Origin: Campylobacterota bacterium
GTDB taxonomy: Bacteria; Campylobacterota; Campylobacteria; Campylobacterales; Sulfurimonadaceae
Reading direction: 5' to 3'
DNA length: 34,291 nt
Assembly: GCA_013607665.1 (NCBI GenBank)
Contig: VCAX01000006.1
Span: 1-34,291 of the forward strand
Of the stretch, positions 10,493 through 19,269 are shown one piece after another. Both the position numbers and the translations under genes were made by a program. How positions within the stretch are numbered: position 1 is the stretch's first letter; every line of letters begins with the position of its first letter. The notes beneath the pieces were generated by a model. It was not told where the DNA came from and did not search any database. It saw nothing but the letters and a program-made list of their open reading frames with translations.

Positions 10493-10941
10493 TAATCCTT
10501 CATCGCCCTTGCAATGTCACGCTTTTGGTCCCGCTCTTTTAGATCTTGGCGTTTGTCATGCAGATGCTTTCCTTTTGCCAAAGCGATCTGAAGTTTTGCG
10601 ATGTTGCGTGCGTTAAAATAGAGTTGTAGAGGAACAACCGTATAGCCGTCTCTATCAACCGCTTTTTGCAGTTTTTGCAGCTCTTTTTTATGCAGCAGGA
10701 GTTTTCTTGGTGCACGCTCTTCATGCCCGTAAAAATGGTGTGTTGTCTCCAGCCTTCCAATATGCGCATTAAAAAGGTACGCCTCTCCTTTTATGAAGCG
10801 GATAAAACTGTCTTTGAGATTGACTCGGTGCGCGCGAATCCCTTTGACTTCACTTCCACTCAGTACCAGTCCTGCTTCATACTTATCCTCTATAAAATAA
10901 TCATGATAGGCTTTTTTGTTCTTTGCTATTGTCTCACCCAT
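10489..10941 (-). CDS. smpB: SsrA-binding protein SmpB
   Basis: '[42 protein letters not shown]' and '[26 protein letters not shown]'. Confidence 0.98.
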   Translation of the reverse strand: MGETIAKNKKAYHDYFIEDKYEAGLVLSGSEVKGIRAHRVNLKDSFIRFIKGEAYLFNAHIGRLETTHHFYGHEERAPRKLLLHKKELQKLQKAVDRDGYTVVPLQLYFNARNIAKLQIALAKGKHLHDKRQDLKERDQKRDIARAMKDY

Positions 10942-11737
10942 TTGCTACTTCTTTATCCTTTGTTGTAAAAAAACTGCTGCCGCTTCCACTAAAGAAGTAG
11001 CCTTGCCTGTAATGATCTTTAAGCTCTTTATAGCTTTGCATTGCCGGAGCAAAAAGATCATTTGCCTCCTCTGCGTTCATTGTTTGTAAAATCTCTTTTG
11101 AAGGTGTTTGGAGTAGTTGTTGTGCCCTAAAACCATCAATCGGTGCATAAAAGTTCTCTCTGTATGCTCTATAGACCTTCGGTGTGGAAATTTCCACGTT
11201 AGGGGTAAAAACATCAAATGCAAGCGGCTCTTCATCAAAAGGTACTACGACTTCCCCAATACCACTGACATTGGCACTTTTGTAGCCATAAATGAAAAAA
11301 GGAACATCTGCTCCCACCTGTAACCCTATGGCAGCCAATTCATTCAGACTCAGATTAAGATGCAACACTTCATTGCACATTTTCAAATAAGTCGCAGCAT
11401 CACTGCTGCCTCCGCCAAGACCTGCAAAGGCCGGAATGGCTTTTTCAACCTGCACCGCATGCGTCTGCATCAATTTTTCCAAAGCCTCTGACTTTGTTGC
11501 ATCTCTAAGGGCTACATAAGCCTTATAGATGGTATTTTGTTCTGTAGTACAAGAGAAATCACCTATGATTTTAAACTCGTTCGCCTTTGATCCGACATGC
11601 TCTTTAGAAACAAAAGAGAGTTCATCATAGAGATCTTGCACTTGCATAAAACGCGAAACTATCTCATGATAGTTCTCCCGTGTTCCGGTGATCTTTAAAA
11701 AGATATTGACTTTTGCAAAGGCTTTATACTTTTTCAT
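10934..11737 (-). CDS. ispE: 4-diphosphocytidyl-2-C-methyl-D-erythritol kinase
   Basis: GHMP kinase '[25 protein letters not shown]'; csrA-ispE-smpB order familiar in Campylobacterota. Confidence 0.96.
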   Translation of the reverse strand: MKKYKAFAKVNIFLKITGTRENYHEIVSRFMQVQDLYDELSFVSKEHVGSKANEFKIIGDFSCTTEQNTIYKAYVALRDATKSEALEKLMQTHAVQVEKAIPAFAGLGGGSSDAATYLKMCNEVLHLNLSLNELAAIGLQVGADVPFFIYGYKSANVSGIGEVVVPFDEEPLAFDVFTPNVEISTPKVYRAYRENFYAPIDGFRAQQLLQTPSKEILQTMNAEEANDLFAPAMQSYKELKDHYRQGYFFSGSGSSFFTTKDKEVANG

Positions 11738-11741
11738 AACG

Positions 11742-11981
11742 TTATGATTTACCCAGTAGTTTACTCAGAGAATCGATGTCGTCTTTATCAACACCATGTG
11801 CTTGTACCGCCGCTTTATTGGACTCTCTCACCTCTTCTATGAGTTCACTGCGAATAATGGAGATCTCACGCGGAGCATCGATACCCAGCTTCACAACGCC
11901 ATTTTCAACAGAGACAACCTTAACCGTAATATTATCTGCGATAATGATAGATTCTCCCAATTTTCTTGCAAGTACTAACAT
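11742..11981 (-). CDS. csrA: Carbon storage regulator CsrA
   Basis: 'MLVLARKLGESIIIADNITVKVVSVENGVVKLGIDAPREISIIRSEL' is diagnostic CsrA. Confidence 0.98.
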   Translation of the reverse strand: MLVLARKLGESIIIADNITVKVVSVENGVVKLGIDAPREISIIRSELIEEVRESNKAAVQAHGVDKDDIDSLSKLLGKS

Positions 11982-12796
11982 TTGATTTTTCCTAATTCAT
12001 ATTTTACACTATTTTCATCTACTCTAATAATAGAGATAGTCTCACCATTATCGAGCCAATAGGTACCGGACTTTTGTATCTGTAAATCTTCTAAAGCAAG
12101 AACTCTTCCATATCTTACATTATCAGGATTACCATGATAATAGTTTTGCGGGATACACAAAGATTTTTTGATATCGAGCGCTTTTTTATTTTCATAGACA
12201 AACTGCCCTTCACACAACCGCTCAAGCATTGAGAGGCTTCCCTCTTTTACACCTAAATGCCGCGCAATCATCCGACCGAGTGAACGGATGTATGTTCCCT
12301 CGCTCACAGTAGCTTCAAAGGTAACAAAAGGGTGACAGTAATGCAGCAGCTGCATCTCATAAATTGTTGAGTGTATCTTGTTTAATTCTACTTTTTTTCC
12401 GGCACGCGCGAGATCATAGGCACGCTGCCCGTTAATGCGTTTTGCTGAGAATATAGGCGGTTCATACTCCAATTCGCCTTCAAGTGATTTAACAGCCTCT
12501 TGCACTTTAAAAAATTGCTGTTCTGTAGTCTCTGCAACACTCTCTATCATCTCGATATCCAAAGAATCACTCTTGGCTCCCAGCCAAAGTGTCGCTCTAT
12601 ATTTTTTAGGCGTTTTATTTAAAAAACGAAACAGTTTTGTATGACTCCCAAAACCGACAAGCAAAACCCCTTTGGCAAATGGATCCAAAGTACCGGAAAA
12701 ACCGGCCTTTTTGTCATTGTACTTTCTTTTTAATGTAGAGAGAAATCTGTTCGAGGTGATTCCACTCGGTTTATAAGCAACAAAAAGACGATTCAT
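11975..12796 (-). CDS. truB: tRNA pseudouridine(55) synthase TruB
   Basis: 'RLFVAYKPSGITSN', 'KAGFSGTLDPFAKGVLLVGFG' motifs. Confidence 0.97.
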   Translation of the reverse strand: MNRLFVAYKPSGITSNRFLSTLKRKYNDKKAGFSGTLDPFAKGVLLVGFGSHTKLFRFLNKTPKKYRATLWLGAKSDSLDIEMIESVAETTEQQFFKVQEAVKSLEGELEYEPPIFSAKRINGQRAYDLARAGKKVELNKIHSTIYEMQLLHYCHPFVTFEATVSEGTYIRSLGRMIARHLGVKEGSLSMLERLCEGQFVYENKKALDIKKSLCIPQNYYHGNPDNVRYGRVLALEDLQIQKSGTYWLDNGETISIIRVDENSVKYELGKIKC

Positions 12797-14844
12797 AATC
12801 TCTCTACAAAAGATGCGAGAATATCCCGCTTCGTCCCCGCAAAGTTTATCTGCAGTTTAAATTCACGTCCGGATTTACTCACACCTGTTACACGTCCTGT
12901 ACCAAAAAGCTTATGGCGGACAAGGTCTCCCTTTTTAAAGGCTGTTTTTTTCTCTACTATCAAAGAGCCGTCACAAAGACCAGCTTCATTGAAAAAACGG
13001 CTTTTTGCCAGATCGCTTCTGCGCCCCTTATAAAATCGGCTCGCTGCGTGAGAGAGTGCCAGCGTCTCTTTTGCGCGAGTAAAGGCAACATACCCAAGAC
13101 GGCGTTCCTCTTCTAAATCACTGCCATCACCTACAAGCGGTAAAAAGCCCTCTTCCATTCCGATGACAAAGAGATGCTCAAATTCCAAACCTTTGGAAGC
13201 ATGAATACTCATCATATAGATAGACTCCCCTTCAACTTGATCCTGTTCACTCTGCAGTGTCAGCTCATTTAAAAACTCATCTAAAGAGGCATCAGGACTG
13301 TTTTTTATAAAATCACGGAAAAGTCCATAGAACTCATCCATATTCAAAATGCGCTCTTGAGCATCTTGCATATTGAGATAGATATCTTTGAGATGAAAAG
13401 TATCTTCAAGCAGATCTATAAACTCATAGGTCGATTCTTTTGCCACATGTGCAACATTCTCAATATCTGTAACAAATTTTTTGAGTGTAGTGGCATTTTT
13501 TTTCTTCACCAGCGACTCTAATTCTGTGAAATCAACGTTTTTAAGATACTCGAAAATAGAACTACCCTTTGCGTGAGCAGCCATCTCAATCTTATCGACA
13601 CTCGCTTTTCCGACACCTCTTTTTGGTTTGTTAACAATGCGTTTAAGAGAAAAATCATCATGGTGGTTTGTGATCACACGAATATAGGAGATAAGATCTT
13701 TAATCTCCGCTCTGTCATAAAAGCGCAATCCACCGACAAGCTTATAGGCAATACCCGCACGATTGAGTCCCTCTTCAATGGAGCGCGAAAGTACATTGAC
13801 TCTGTAGAGAATTGCAATTTCGCTTGCACACACACCTGAGTCTAAAAGTTTTTGTACCTTTATTGCAATTTTTCTCGCCTCTTCATTTTCATCATTTGAA
13901 TTGAGTGTTACTACCTCATCGCCTTCACCTCGCGTTGCAAGCAGTTTTTTTCCTAAGCGGGAACGGTTGTGTTCGATAAGGGCATTTGCCGTTTTTAAGA
14001 TAGATGCACGAGAGCGGTAGTTCTCTTCGAGTTTAAAGACATTGGCTCCTTGAAAATCTTCATCGAACTCCATAATATTTCGAATATGTGCACCCCGCCA
14101 GCCATAAATACTCTGATCGTCATCACCTACGACACAGATATTATTATGTGCACTGCAGAGTTTTTGGATTAGCTTTAATTGCAACTCATTTGTATCTTGA
14201 TACTCATCGATCATAATATACTGATACTTTTGTGAAGTCTCTTGAGCAAGCTCGGGATTTTCATCAAGCAGTTTGTAGGTAAGTGCTATCAAGTCATCAA
14301 AATCTACAAGATTATTCTCTTTAAGGTAGGCCTCATACTCTCTGTAAACTTCTGCAATCTGTTGATAGTTAAAAAGCTCTACTTGTTTATAGGCATCATC
14401 AGGAGTCATCAGAGAATTTTTATAACGAGATATTTCACTTGCAATGAGTGGAGTCGGCAGCTCTGAGTTTATCTTTTTAATGATTCTTTTTTTGTCATCC
14501 GTATCAATAACGACAAAATTATTTTCCCTGTCTAAACGGTGAATATGAAATTTTAAAAAAAGCAGACCAAATTTATGAAAGGTACACAAAAGTGGAGGAT
14601 AGGCACCATTTTCTTCCATCATAGCCATAGAACGCTCTTTCATCTCACGTGCTGCCTTATTGGTAAAAGTGAGTGTAAGCGTGTTTGCAGCCGGAATACC
14701 CACTACTTCTATAAGATACGCCAAACGGGATATGATCGTCGTTGTCTTCCCGCTCCCTGCACCGGCAAGGATGAGTACAGGCCCTTCTGTCTGCTTAACT
14801 GCAGCAGTTTGTGACTCGTTTAAATTTTTAAATATTTTTTCCAT
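12793..14844 (-). CDS. UvrD/Rep-family SF1A DNA helicase
   Basis: Walker A 'LAGAGSGKTTTI', 'DEYQDTNELQ', 'VGDDDQSIYGWRGA', 'SIHASKGLEFEHLF', 'GYVAFTRAKETL'. Confidence 0.96.
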   Translation of the reverse strand: MEKIFKNLNESQTAAVKQTEGPVLILAGAGSGKTTTIISRLAYLIEVVGIPAANTLTLTFTNKAAREMKERSMAMMEENGAYPPLLCTFHKFGLLFLKFHIHRLDRENNFVVIDTDDKKRIIKKINSELPTPLIASEISRYKNSLMTPDDAYKQVELFNYQQIAEVYREYEAYLKENNLVDFDDLIALTYKLLDENPELAQETSQKYQYIMIDEYQDTNELQLKLIQKLCSAHNNICVVGDDDQSIYGWRGAHIRNIMEFDEDFQGANVFKLEENYRSRASILKTANALIEHNRSRLGKKLLATRGEGDEVVTLNSNDENEEARKIAIKVQKLLDSGVCASEIAILYRVNVLSRSIEEGLNRAGIAYKLVGGLRFYDRAEIKDLISYIRVITNHHDDFSLKRIVNKPKRGVGKASVDKIEMAAHAKGSSIFEYLKNVDFTELESLVKKKNATTLKKFVTDIENVAHVAKESTYEFIDLLEDTFHLKDIYLNMQDAQERILNMDEFYGLFRDFIKNSPDASLDEFLNELTLQSEQDQVEGESIYMMSIHASKGLEFEHLFVIGMEEGFLPLVGDGSDLEEERRLGYVAFTRAKETLALSHAASRFYKGRRSDLAKSRFFNEAGLCDGSLIVEKKTAFKKGDLVRHKLFGTGRVTGVSKSGREFKLQINFAGTKRDILASFVERL

Positions 14845-14871
14845 AAAAGTCCACTATTTTTCTAAAGTAAT

Positions 14872-14960
14872 ATTATTATAACAAAAAAAACTGAAAATTA
14901 TTACAAAACTATTGCAATAATTATAATTCTGAGTTATAATTTCATATATTATTATAACTT
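14872..14960. promoter_or_regulatory. Divergent promoter/operator region with repeated GTTATAAT elements
   Basis: GTTATAAT on + at 14933-14940 and on - at 14882-14875 and 14958-14951; 14933-14958 is an 8+10+8 inverted repeat (GTTATAAT-N10-ATTATAAC) between the helicase and LysR genes. Confidence 0.5.
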
Positions 14961-15875
14961 ATGGGAATTATTATGTTAAAAGATTTCGCAAAATTACAAA
15001 CCTTTTTAATGGTCATTAAAGAAAAGAGTTTCTCTAAAGCATCCGCTAAACTGGGGATTTCACAGCCTGCTGTTACACAACAGATAAAATTTATCGAAGA
15101 CTATCTAGATACAAAAATAGTCGAGCGTAAAAAGAATGGTATCGTGCTAACCAAAGAAGGTGAAGATCTTTATCGTATCGCTGTGAGACTTGAAAAAGCG
15201 ATTCAAAACTCTGAAAAAGAGCTTTTAAAAATCATTAACAAAGAGTTCACGTTTGTTATGGGTTCTTCTTTTGCAATTGGAAACTATGTACTTCCAAACT
15301 ATCTTGGCGAAATTAAAAAGCGCATCGATAATGAAGTCTTTATGAATGTCGATGTTTCAGCTAACATCATCGAACAGCTTGAAGATAAAAAAATAGATGT
15401 AGCACTCATTGAGTCACCTGTTTTTAAAGAGGGAGTTATCTATAAAGAATGGGTAGAAGATGAACTCGTTGTCTTTTCAAATCAACCGATAAAAAAACAT
15501 CTCTCTGCCGATGATCTGCTTGATTTTGACTGGATCTGTAGAAATGAAGATTCACATACAAGAAAATTGACTTCAGAAGTGTTCGAGGAGATTGGTGTAC
15601 AGTGTAACAACTTCAATGTCATCGGTGTACTTGCAAGCCCTACTGCAATTAAAGAGTCCATTCTTCACGCAGATAAAAATGCAGAGCGTCCGCTTGTTTC
15701 CATTATGTCTCGCCATGTTATCAAAGCAGAGCTTGAAAATGGTACGCTCTATGAAGCAAGACTCAAAAACCATAAGATTGTGAGACATTTTTACATTGCT
15801 TACCTTAAAGACAGAAAACACGATGCCTTTGTTGATAATGTCGTCAACTATCTACTCTCTTTAAACAAAGTCTAA
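14961..15875 (+). CDS. LysR-family transcriptional regulator
   Basis: N-terminal LysR HTH 'FAKLQTFLMVIKEKSFSKASAKLGISQPAVTQQIKFIEDYL'; start may be the ATG at 14973, which has a GGGA upstream. Confidence 0.95.
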   Translation: MGIIMLKDFAKLQTFLMVIKEKSFSKASAKLGISQPAVTQQIKFIEDYLDTKIVERKKNGIVLTKEGEDLYRIAVRLEKAIQNSEKELLKIINKEFTFVMGSSFAIGNYVLPNYLGEIKKRIDNEVFMNVDVSANIIEQLEDKKIDVALIESPVFKEGVIYKEWVEDELVVFSNQPIKKHLSADDLLDFDWICRNEDSHTRKLTSEVFEEIGVQCNNFNVIGVLASPTAIKESILHADKNAERPLVSIMSRHVIKAELENGTLYEARLKNHKIVRHFYIAYLKDRKHDAFVDNVVNYLLSLNKV

Positions 15876-15887
15876 AAAAGCGTTTTT

Positions 15888-16355
15888 TTACTTCTTTTTT
15901 ATAAACTTTGAGTTTTCAGGGTTAGATAGAAAAGAGGCCATGGAGTTCTTGACCCCTCGCTCATCTACCCCTTTTACAGCAATTTCTTCCTGTGGCTCTT
16001 TCTCCACGGCAATATTAATAAAAACCGGTGTTTCATCTACAATAATCTGTAAAATACTTAAAAGAGGCACAGAGACAACACTGCCAAAATTGTCACTGCC
16101 AAAGCCTGCTTCAAAAATCAACATCTCATCTTCTATGCGAGCTGTCTCAAAAGTATATCCGGCAAGGAAAAAGAGTGTCAAAGGACGGAACTCTGCATGC
16201 ATATTATCAGGGAGTTCAGGATTGAAAGAGACATCTTCAATTTTACATAAGATTCCAAAATTTTGCTCTTTTTCAAAAAGCAGAACAAGCAACTCCTGCA
16301 TACTCTTTTTCATCAATTTTGCAAAATCTCTATCTTCTATTAAACTCTCTAACAA
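15888..16355 (-). CDS. Conserved hypothetical protein, possible SspB-like (ClpXP adaptor-like) fold
   Basis: 155 aa; central 'ARIEDEMLIFEAGFGSDNFGSVVSVPLLSILQII' resembles the SspB pattern (D-E-x-x-F-x-A-x-F-G…VSVPL…LxI). Confidence 0.5.
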   Translation of the reverse strand: MLESLIEDRDFAKLMKKSMQELLVLLFEKEQNFGILCKIEDVSFNPELPDNMHAEFRPLTLFFLAGYTFETARIEDEMLIFEAGFGSDNFGSVVSVPLLSILQIIVDETPVFINIAVEKEPQEEIAVKGVDERGVKNSMASFLSNPENSKFIKKK

Positions 16356-16942
16356 ATTATTTCCTCTATCTTTTTATCTGCAATTATATCAAAATCTATC
16401 ATTGCATTCATCACTGCTATTTGCGTATACTCTTTGAGGTCAGATACGCTAATATCTTTTGGTGTCAAAAAACCGCTCTCAAGCAGTCTCTCTCGCGTTG
16501 TTCCAGTTAAAAGCGGCTTTTTTGGTGTAACCCACTTTTTACCGTCAAACAGAGCAATATTTGCAATGGTTGTATCATAAAGCAGTCCATTTTTGACAAT
16601 TAAGACATCATCACATCCTGATCGTTTTGCAAAGAGTGCATCAAGTGCTTCTCTGTCGGCATATTTTTTAGAGTACTCCAACTTATCTGCTGTAATAAGC
16701 TTCAAAGAGGCTATTTTTCGTTTGACATAAGGATGGTAACTGCACGCAATATTACCCTTTAAATCATAAACAAGCCTGCATCTGTACAGACCCTCTTTTG
16801 GTGCATCTATAAGCGTGCTAAGTTCTGCAAACTGCTTTATGCCATAGGAGTTTAAAACAGCCTCATAGCGTCTTTGATGGTACTCTAGATTAGAGGCTAA
16901 GCCATCAACTACTTTTATCGTCTCTAAAAATTCAATCTTCAC
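16349..16942 (-). CDS. Class IV aminotransferase (PabC/BCAT-like)
   Basis: 'EALDALFAKRSGCDDVLIVKNGLLYDTTIANIALFDGKKWVTPKKPLLTGTTRERLLESG' class IV signature. Confidence 0.87.
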   Translation of the reverse strand: MKIEFLETIKVVDGLASNLEYHQRRYEAVLNSYGIKQFAELSTLIDAPKEGLYRCRLVYDLKGNIACSYHPYVKRKIASLKLITADKLEYSKKYADREALDALFAKRSGCDDVLIVKNGLLYDTTIANIALFDGKKWVTPKKPLLTGTTRERLLESGFLTPKDISVSDLKEYTQIAVMNAMIDFDIIADKKIEEIIC

Positions 16943-17858
16943 TGAAAAGTTCTGTAGAGAGATAGCGTTCTACAGTGTCACAAAGAATAGTAACGATTGT
17001 CTTACCCTGAAACTCCTTACGTGAGCCTACCTGCATCGCAGCATACACATTTGCCCCTGCAGAGATACCAACAAGCAGTCCCTCTTTTTTAGCAAGCATT
17101 TTTGATGTATTCATTGCATCTTCATTGCTGACCTTTATCACCTCACCATACACAGATGTATCTAAAATATCAGGAACAAAACCTGCACCTATACCTTGGA
17201 TTTTATGCGGTGCAGGATTTTCTCCTGAGAGAATAGCTGAAGCCTCCGGTTCTACTGCGAATATGGCAATATTTTCAAGTTCCTCACGCAGCACTTTTGA
17301 TGTCCCTGTCAATGTTCCGCCCGTTCCCACTGCTGCTACAAAAACATCGAGATTTCCACCCGTGTCACGCAGTATCTCTCGCGCCGTTGTAAGCCTGTGA
17401 ATCTCAGGATTGGCAGGATTGGCAAACTGCTGCAGTATCACAGCGTTTGGTGTAGCCTCACGCAGCTCTTCTGCTTTTGCTATAGAGCCTTTCATCCCTT
17501 TTGCCGCCGGTGTAAGCACAAGCTCGGCACCAAGAGCTTTAAGCAGATTGCGTCTCTCTACACTCATAGAATCAGGCATGGTCAAAATAAGGCGTAAGCC
17601 TTTTGCCGCACAGATAGAAGCCAGAGCAATACCGGTATTACCACTTGTAGGCTCAATGATTGTTGTCTCTTGCGTAATTGCTCCAGACTCCATACCTCGC
17701 CGTATCATATTAAAACCTATTCTATCTTTGACGGAGGAAGTAGGGTTCATAAACTCACACTTTCCTAAAATAGTCGCGCCGCTCTCTCGTGAAGGAAAAT
17801 TAAGTTTCACTAAAGGGGTATTGCCAATCAATTCTGATACATCATTTGCTATATTCAT
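16932..17858 (-). CDS. cysK: Cysteine synthase A
   Basis: 'ELIGNTPLVKLN', 'CEFMNPTSSVKDRIGFNMI' (PLP lysine), 'EPTSGNTGIALA', 'AAVGTGGTLTGTSK'. Confidence 0.95.
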   Translation of the reverse strand: MNIANDVSELIGNTPLVKLNFPSRESGATILGKCEFMNPTSSVKDRIGFNMIRRGMESGAITQETTIIEPTSGNTGIALASICAAKGLRLILTMPDSMSVERRNLLKALGAELVLTPAAKGMKGSIAKAEELREATPNAVILQQFANPANPEIHRLTTAREILRDTGGNLDVFVAAVGTGGTLTGTSKVLREELENIAIFAVEPEASAILSGENPAPHKIQGIGAGFVPDILDTSVYGEVIKVSNEDAMNTSKMLAKKEGLLVGISAGANVYAAMQVGSRKEFQGKTIVTILCDTVERYLSTELFSED

Positions 17859-17862
17859 TCTA

Positions 17863-18327
17863 TTATTCCTGCTCTTGCGTCAATTTTTCAAATTTTACAC
17901 TAAAAAGATTATTTACACAAACTTCTATCATCTTAAAAACCTCTATAAAACCATCGAAACCATCAAAAAAGTAAGGGTCTGGTACATCTGCACCATCATA
18001 TCCGAAATCTCCAAGTTTGACGAGATTTTGAGCACCCATCTGCTTTAAATGTTCAAGATTGCTTTCATCAAGTGCCACTATAAGATCAAATTTTTCAAAA
18101 TCTTTGGGATCTACTTTTCGCGCACGCAAAGATGAGATGTCTATTCCATGCATTGCTGCTACTTTCACAGAGTTCTCACATGGAGGCTCTCCTAGGTGCC
18201 AGTCACCTGTTCCGGCAGAATCGACTCCTATGTTTACACCCATATTTTGTACTTTTGCTTTTGCTATTCCTTCTGCCAACGATGAACGACAGATATTTCC
18301 TAAACAGACAAAGAGAAGAGAGTGCAT
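17863..18327 (-). CDS. Low-molecular-weight protein-tyrosine phosphatase
   Basis: 'LLFVCLGNICRSSLAEGI' P-loop and 'DVPDPYF' motif; likely start MHSLLFV (18327) rather than the ORF-track start 18387. Confidence 0.94.
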   Translation of the reverse strand: MHSLLFVCLGNICRSSLAEGIAKAKVQNMGVNIGVDSAGTGDWHLGEPPCENSVKVAAMHGIDISSLRARKVDPKDFEKFDLIVALDESNLEHLKQMGAQNLVKLGDFGYDGADVPDPYFFDGFDGFIEVFKMIEVCVNNLFSVKFEKLTQEQE

Positions 18328-18372
18328 AAATATTGCTTTTTTTGATAGAATTATACTAAAAAAGGTTGCAAT

Positions 18373-18633
18373 GTGGCTATTTATCAAAGTGACGGCAAGA
18401 AACTGCTTGATGTAGAGTATGATGTCATCCCGCAGATCAATGATATCATCGATGGTATGCGAGTTTTATCTGTCGATATGAAAAGTATTGAGGAGTATGC
18501 TGTTTTTCTACTTGAACCGCTAAGCAGATGTGTAATCTGTTACATCTTCGATGAGATATTCATCATTGGAAAGTCCGATGAGTTTGAAACACTGAACGAT
18601 GCCATAAAAGCGTGGAAGGCTGAAGAAATTTAA
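18373..18633 (+). CDS. Small conserved hypothetical protein
   Basis: 86 aa ORF in a strand switch, GTG start with AGG-like RBS 7-8 nt upstream; no family recognised. Confidence 0.6.
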   Translation: MAIYQSDGKKLLDVEYDVIPQINDIIDGMRVLSVDMKSIEEYAVFLLEPLSRCVICYIFDEIFIIGKSDEFETLNDAIKAWKAEEI

Positions 18634-18651
18634 TTGAAAATTATTGATTAG

Positions 18652-18735
18652 TGGTGCGCAGAGGGGGAGTTGAACCCCCACACCCGAAGGCACAACGACC
18701 TCAACGTTGCGTGTCTACCATTCCACCACCTGCGC
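18652..18735 (-). tRNA. tRNA-Leu (anticodon GAG), CCA encoded
   Basis: Minus: GCGCAGGTGGTGGAATGGTAGACACGCAACGTTGAGGTCGTTGTGCCTTCGGGTGTGGGGGTTCAACTCCCCCTCTGCGCACCA; acceptor GCGCAG/CTGCGC, long variable arm, T-loop GTTCAACTC. Confidence 0.96.
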
Positions 18736-18757
18736 ATATAAAAAGTGGTCTAAAAAT

Positions 18758-18779
18758 GTCCGACTCAAAAGAGTCGGAC
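18758..18779 (-). terminator. Rho-independent terminator of atpE
   Basis: Perfect 9-bp stem GTCCGACTC-TTTT-GAGTCGGAC (minus) followed by ATTTTTAG. Confidence 0.85.
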
Positions 18780-18811
18780 TGAGGTTTTAACTTATTTTAT
18801 CGTGTGAACGA

Positions 18812-19126
18812 TTAACCTAAGTAAGGGTTAGCGTAAAGTGCGATTAACGCAATTACTAGTGCATAGATAACTTGTGCTTCGATCATTGCAAGAGCGATGA
18901 ACATTGTAGTCATAAGTTTAGCACCTAAACCTGGGTTACGAGCTGTACCAGCAATAGTTGCAGCAGCAGTGCTACCCATACCGATAGCTCCGCCAAGTGC
19001 AGCAGTACCGATCGCTAAACCAGCAGCAAGCGTAGAGTATGCTTTAAGAGTTTGGTTTGCAACTTCACCATCAGAAGCGAATGCAGCAGCTGAAAGAGCT
19101 ACTAAAAGAAAAAGAATTTTTTTCAT
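18812..19126 (-). CDS. atpE: F0F1 ATP synthase subunit c
   Basis: 104 aa, two TM helices, 'AAGLAIGTAALGGAIGMGSTAAATIAGTARNPG' and 'FIALAMIEAQVIYALVIALI' (ion-binding Glu). Confidence 0.97.
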   Translation of the reverse strand: MKKILFLLVALSAAAFASDGEVANQTLKAYSTLAAGLAIGTAALGGAIGMGSTAAATIAGTARNPGLGAKLMTTMFIALAMIEAQVIYALVIALIALYANPYLG

Positions 19127-19269
19127 AATATGTTCCTTAAAATTATTACAATCCGTTCGGATAGCGTAACCTCATTATCATGAAGCAACCGTAACATAAA
19201 TGCCACGATTTCCCTACTAGAAATTGATAGCCGAATTATACACAGCCTTTTCTAAAAAAGTGCTGAGTT

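Noticed and set aside
15876-15895. AAAAAAgcgTTTTTTT as a terminator between convergent genes
   Set aside because: Stem is only A-T pairs with a 3-nt loop; too weak to call confidently.
17410-18048. Plus-strand 212-aa ORF
   Set aside because: Antisense to cysK and the phosphatase; composition is a shadow of the real genes.
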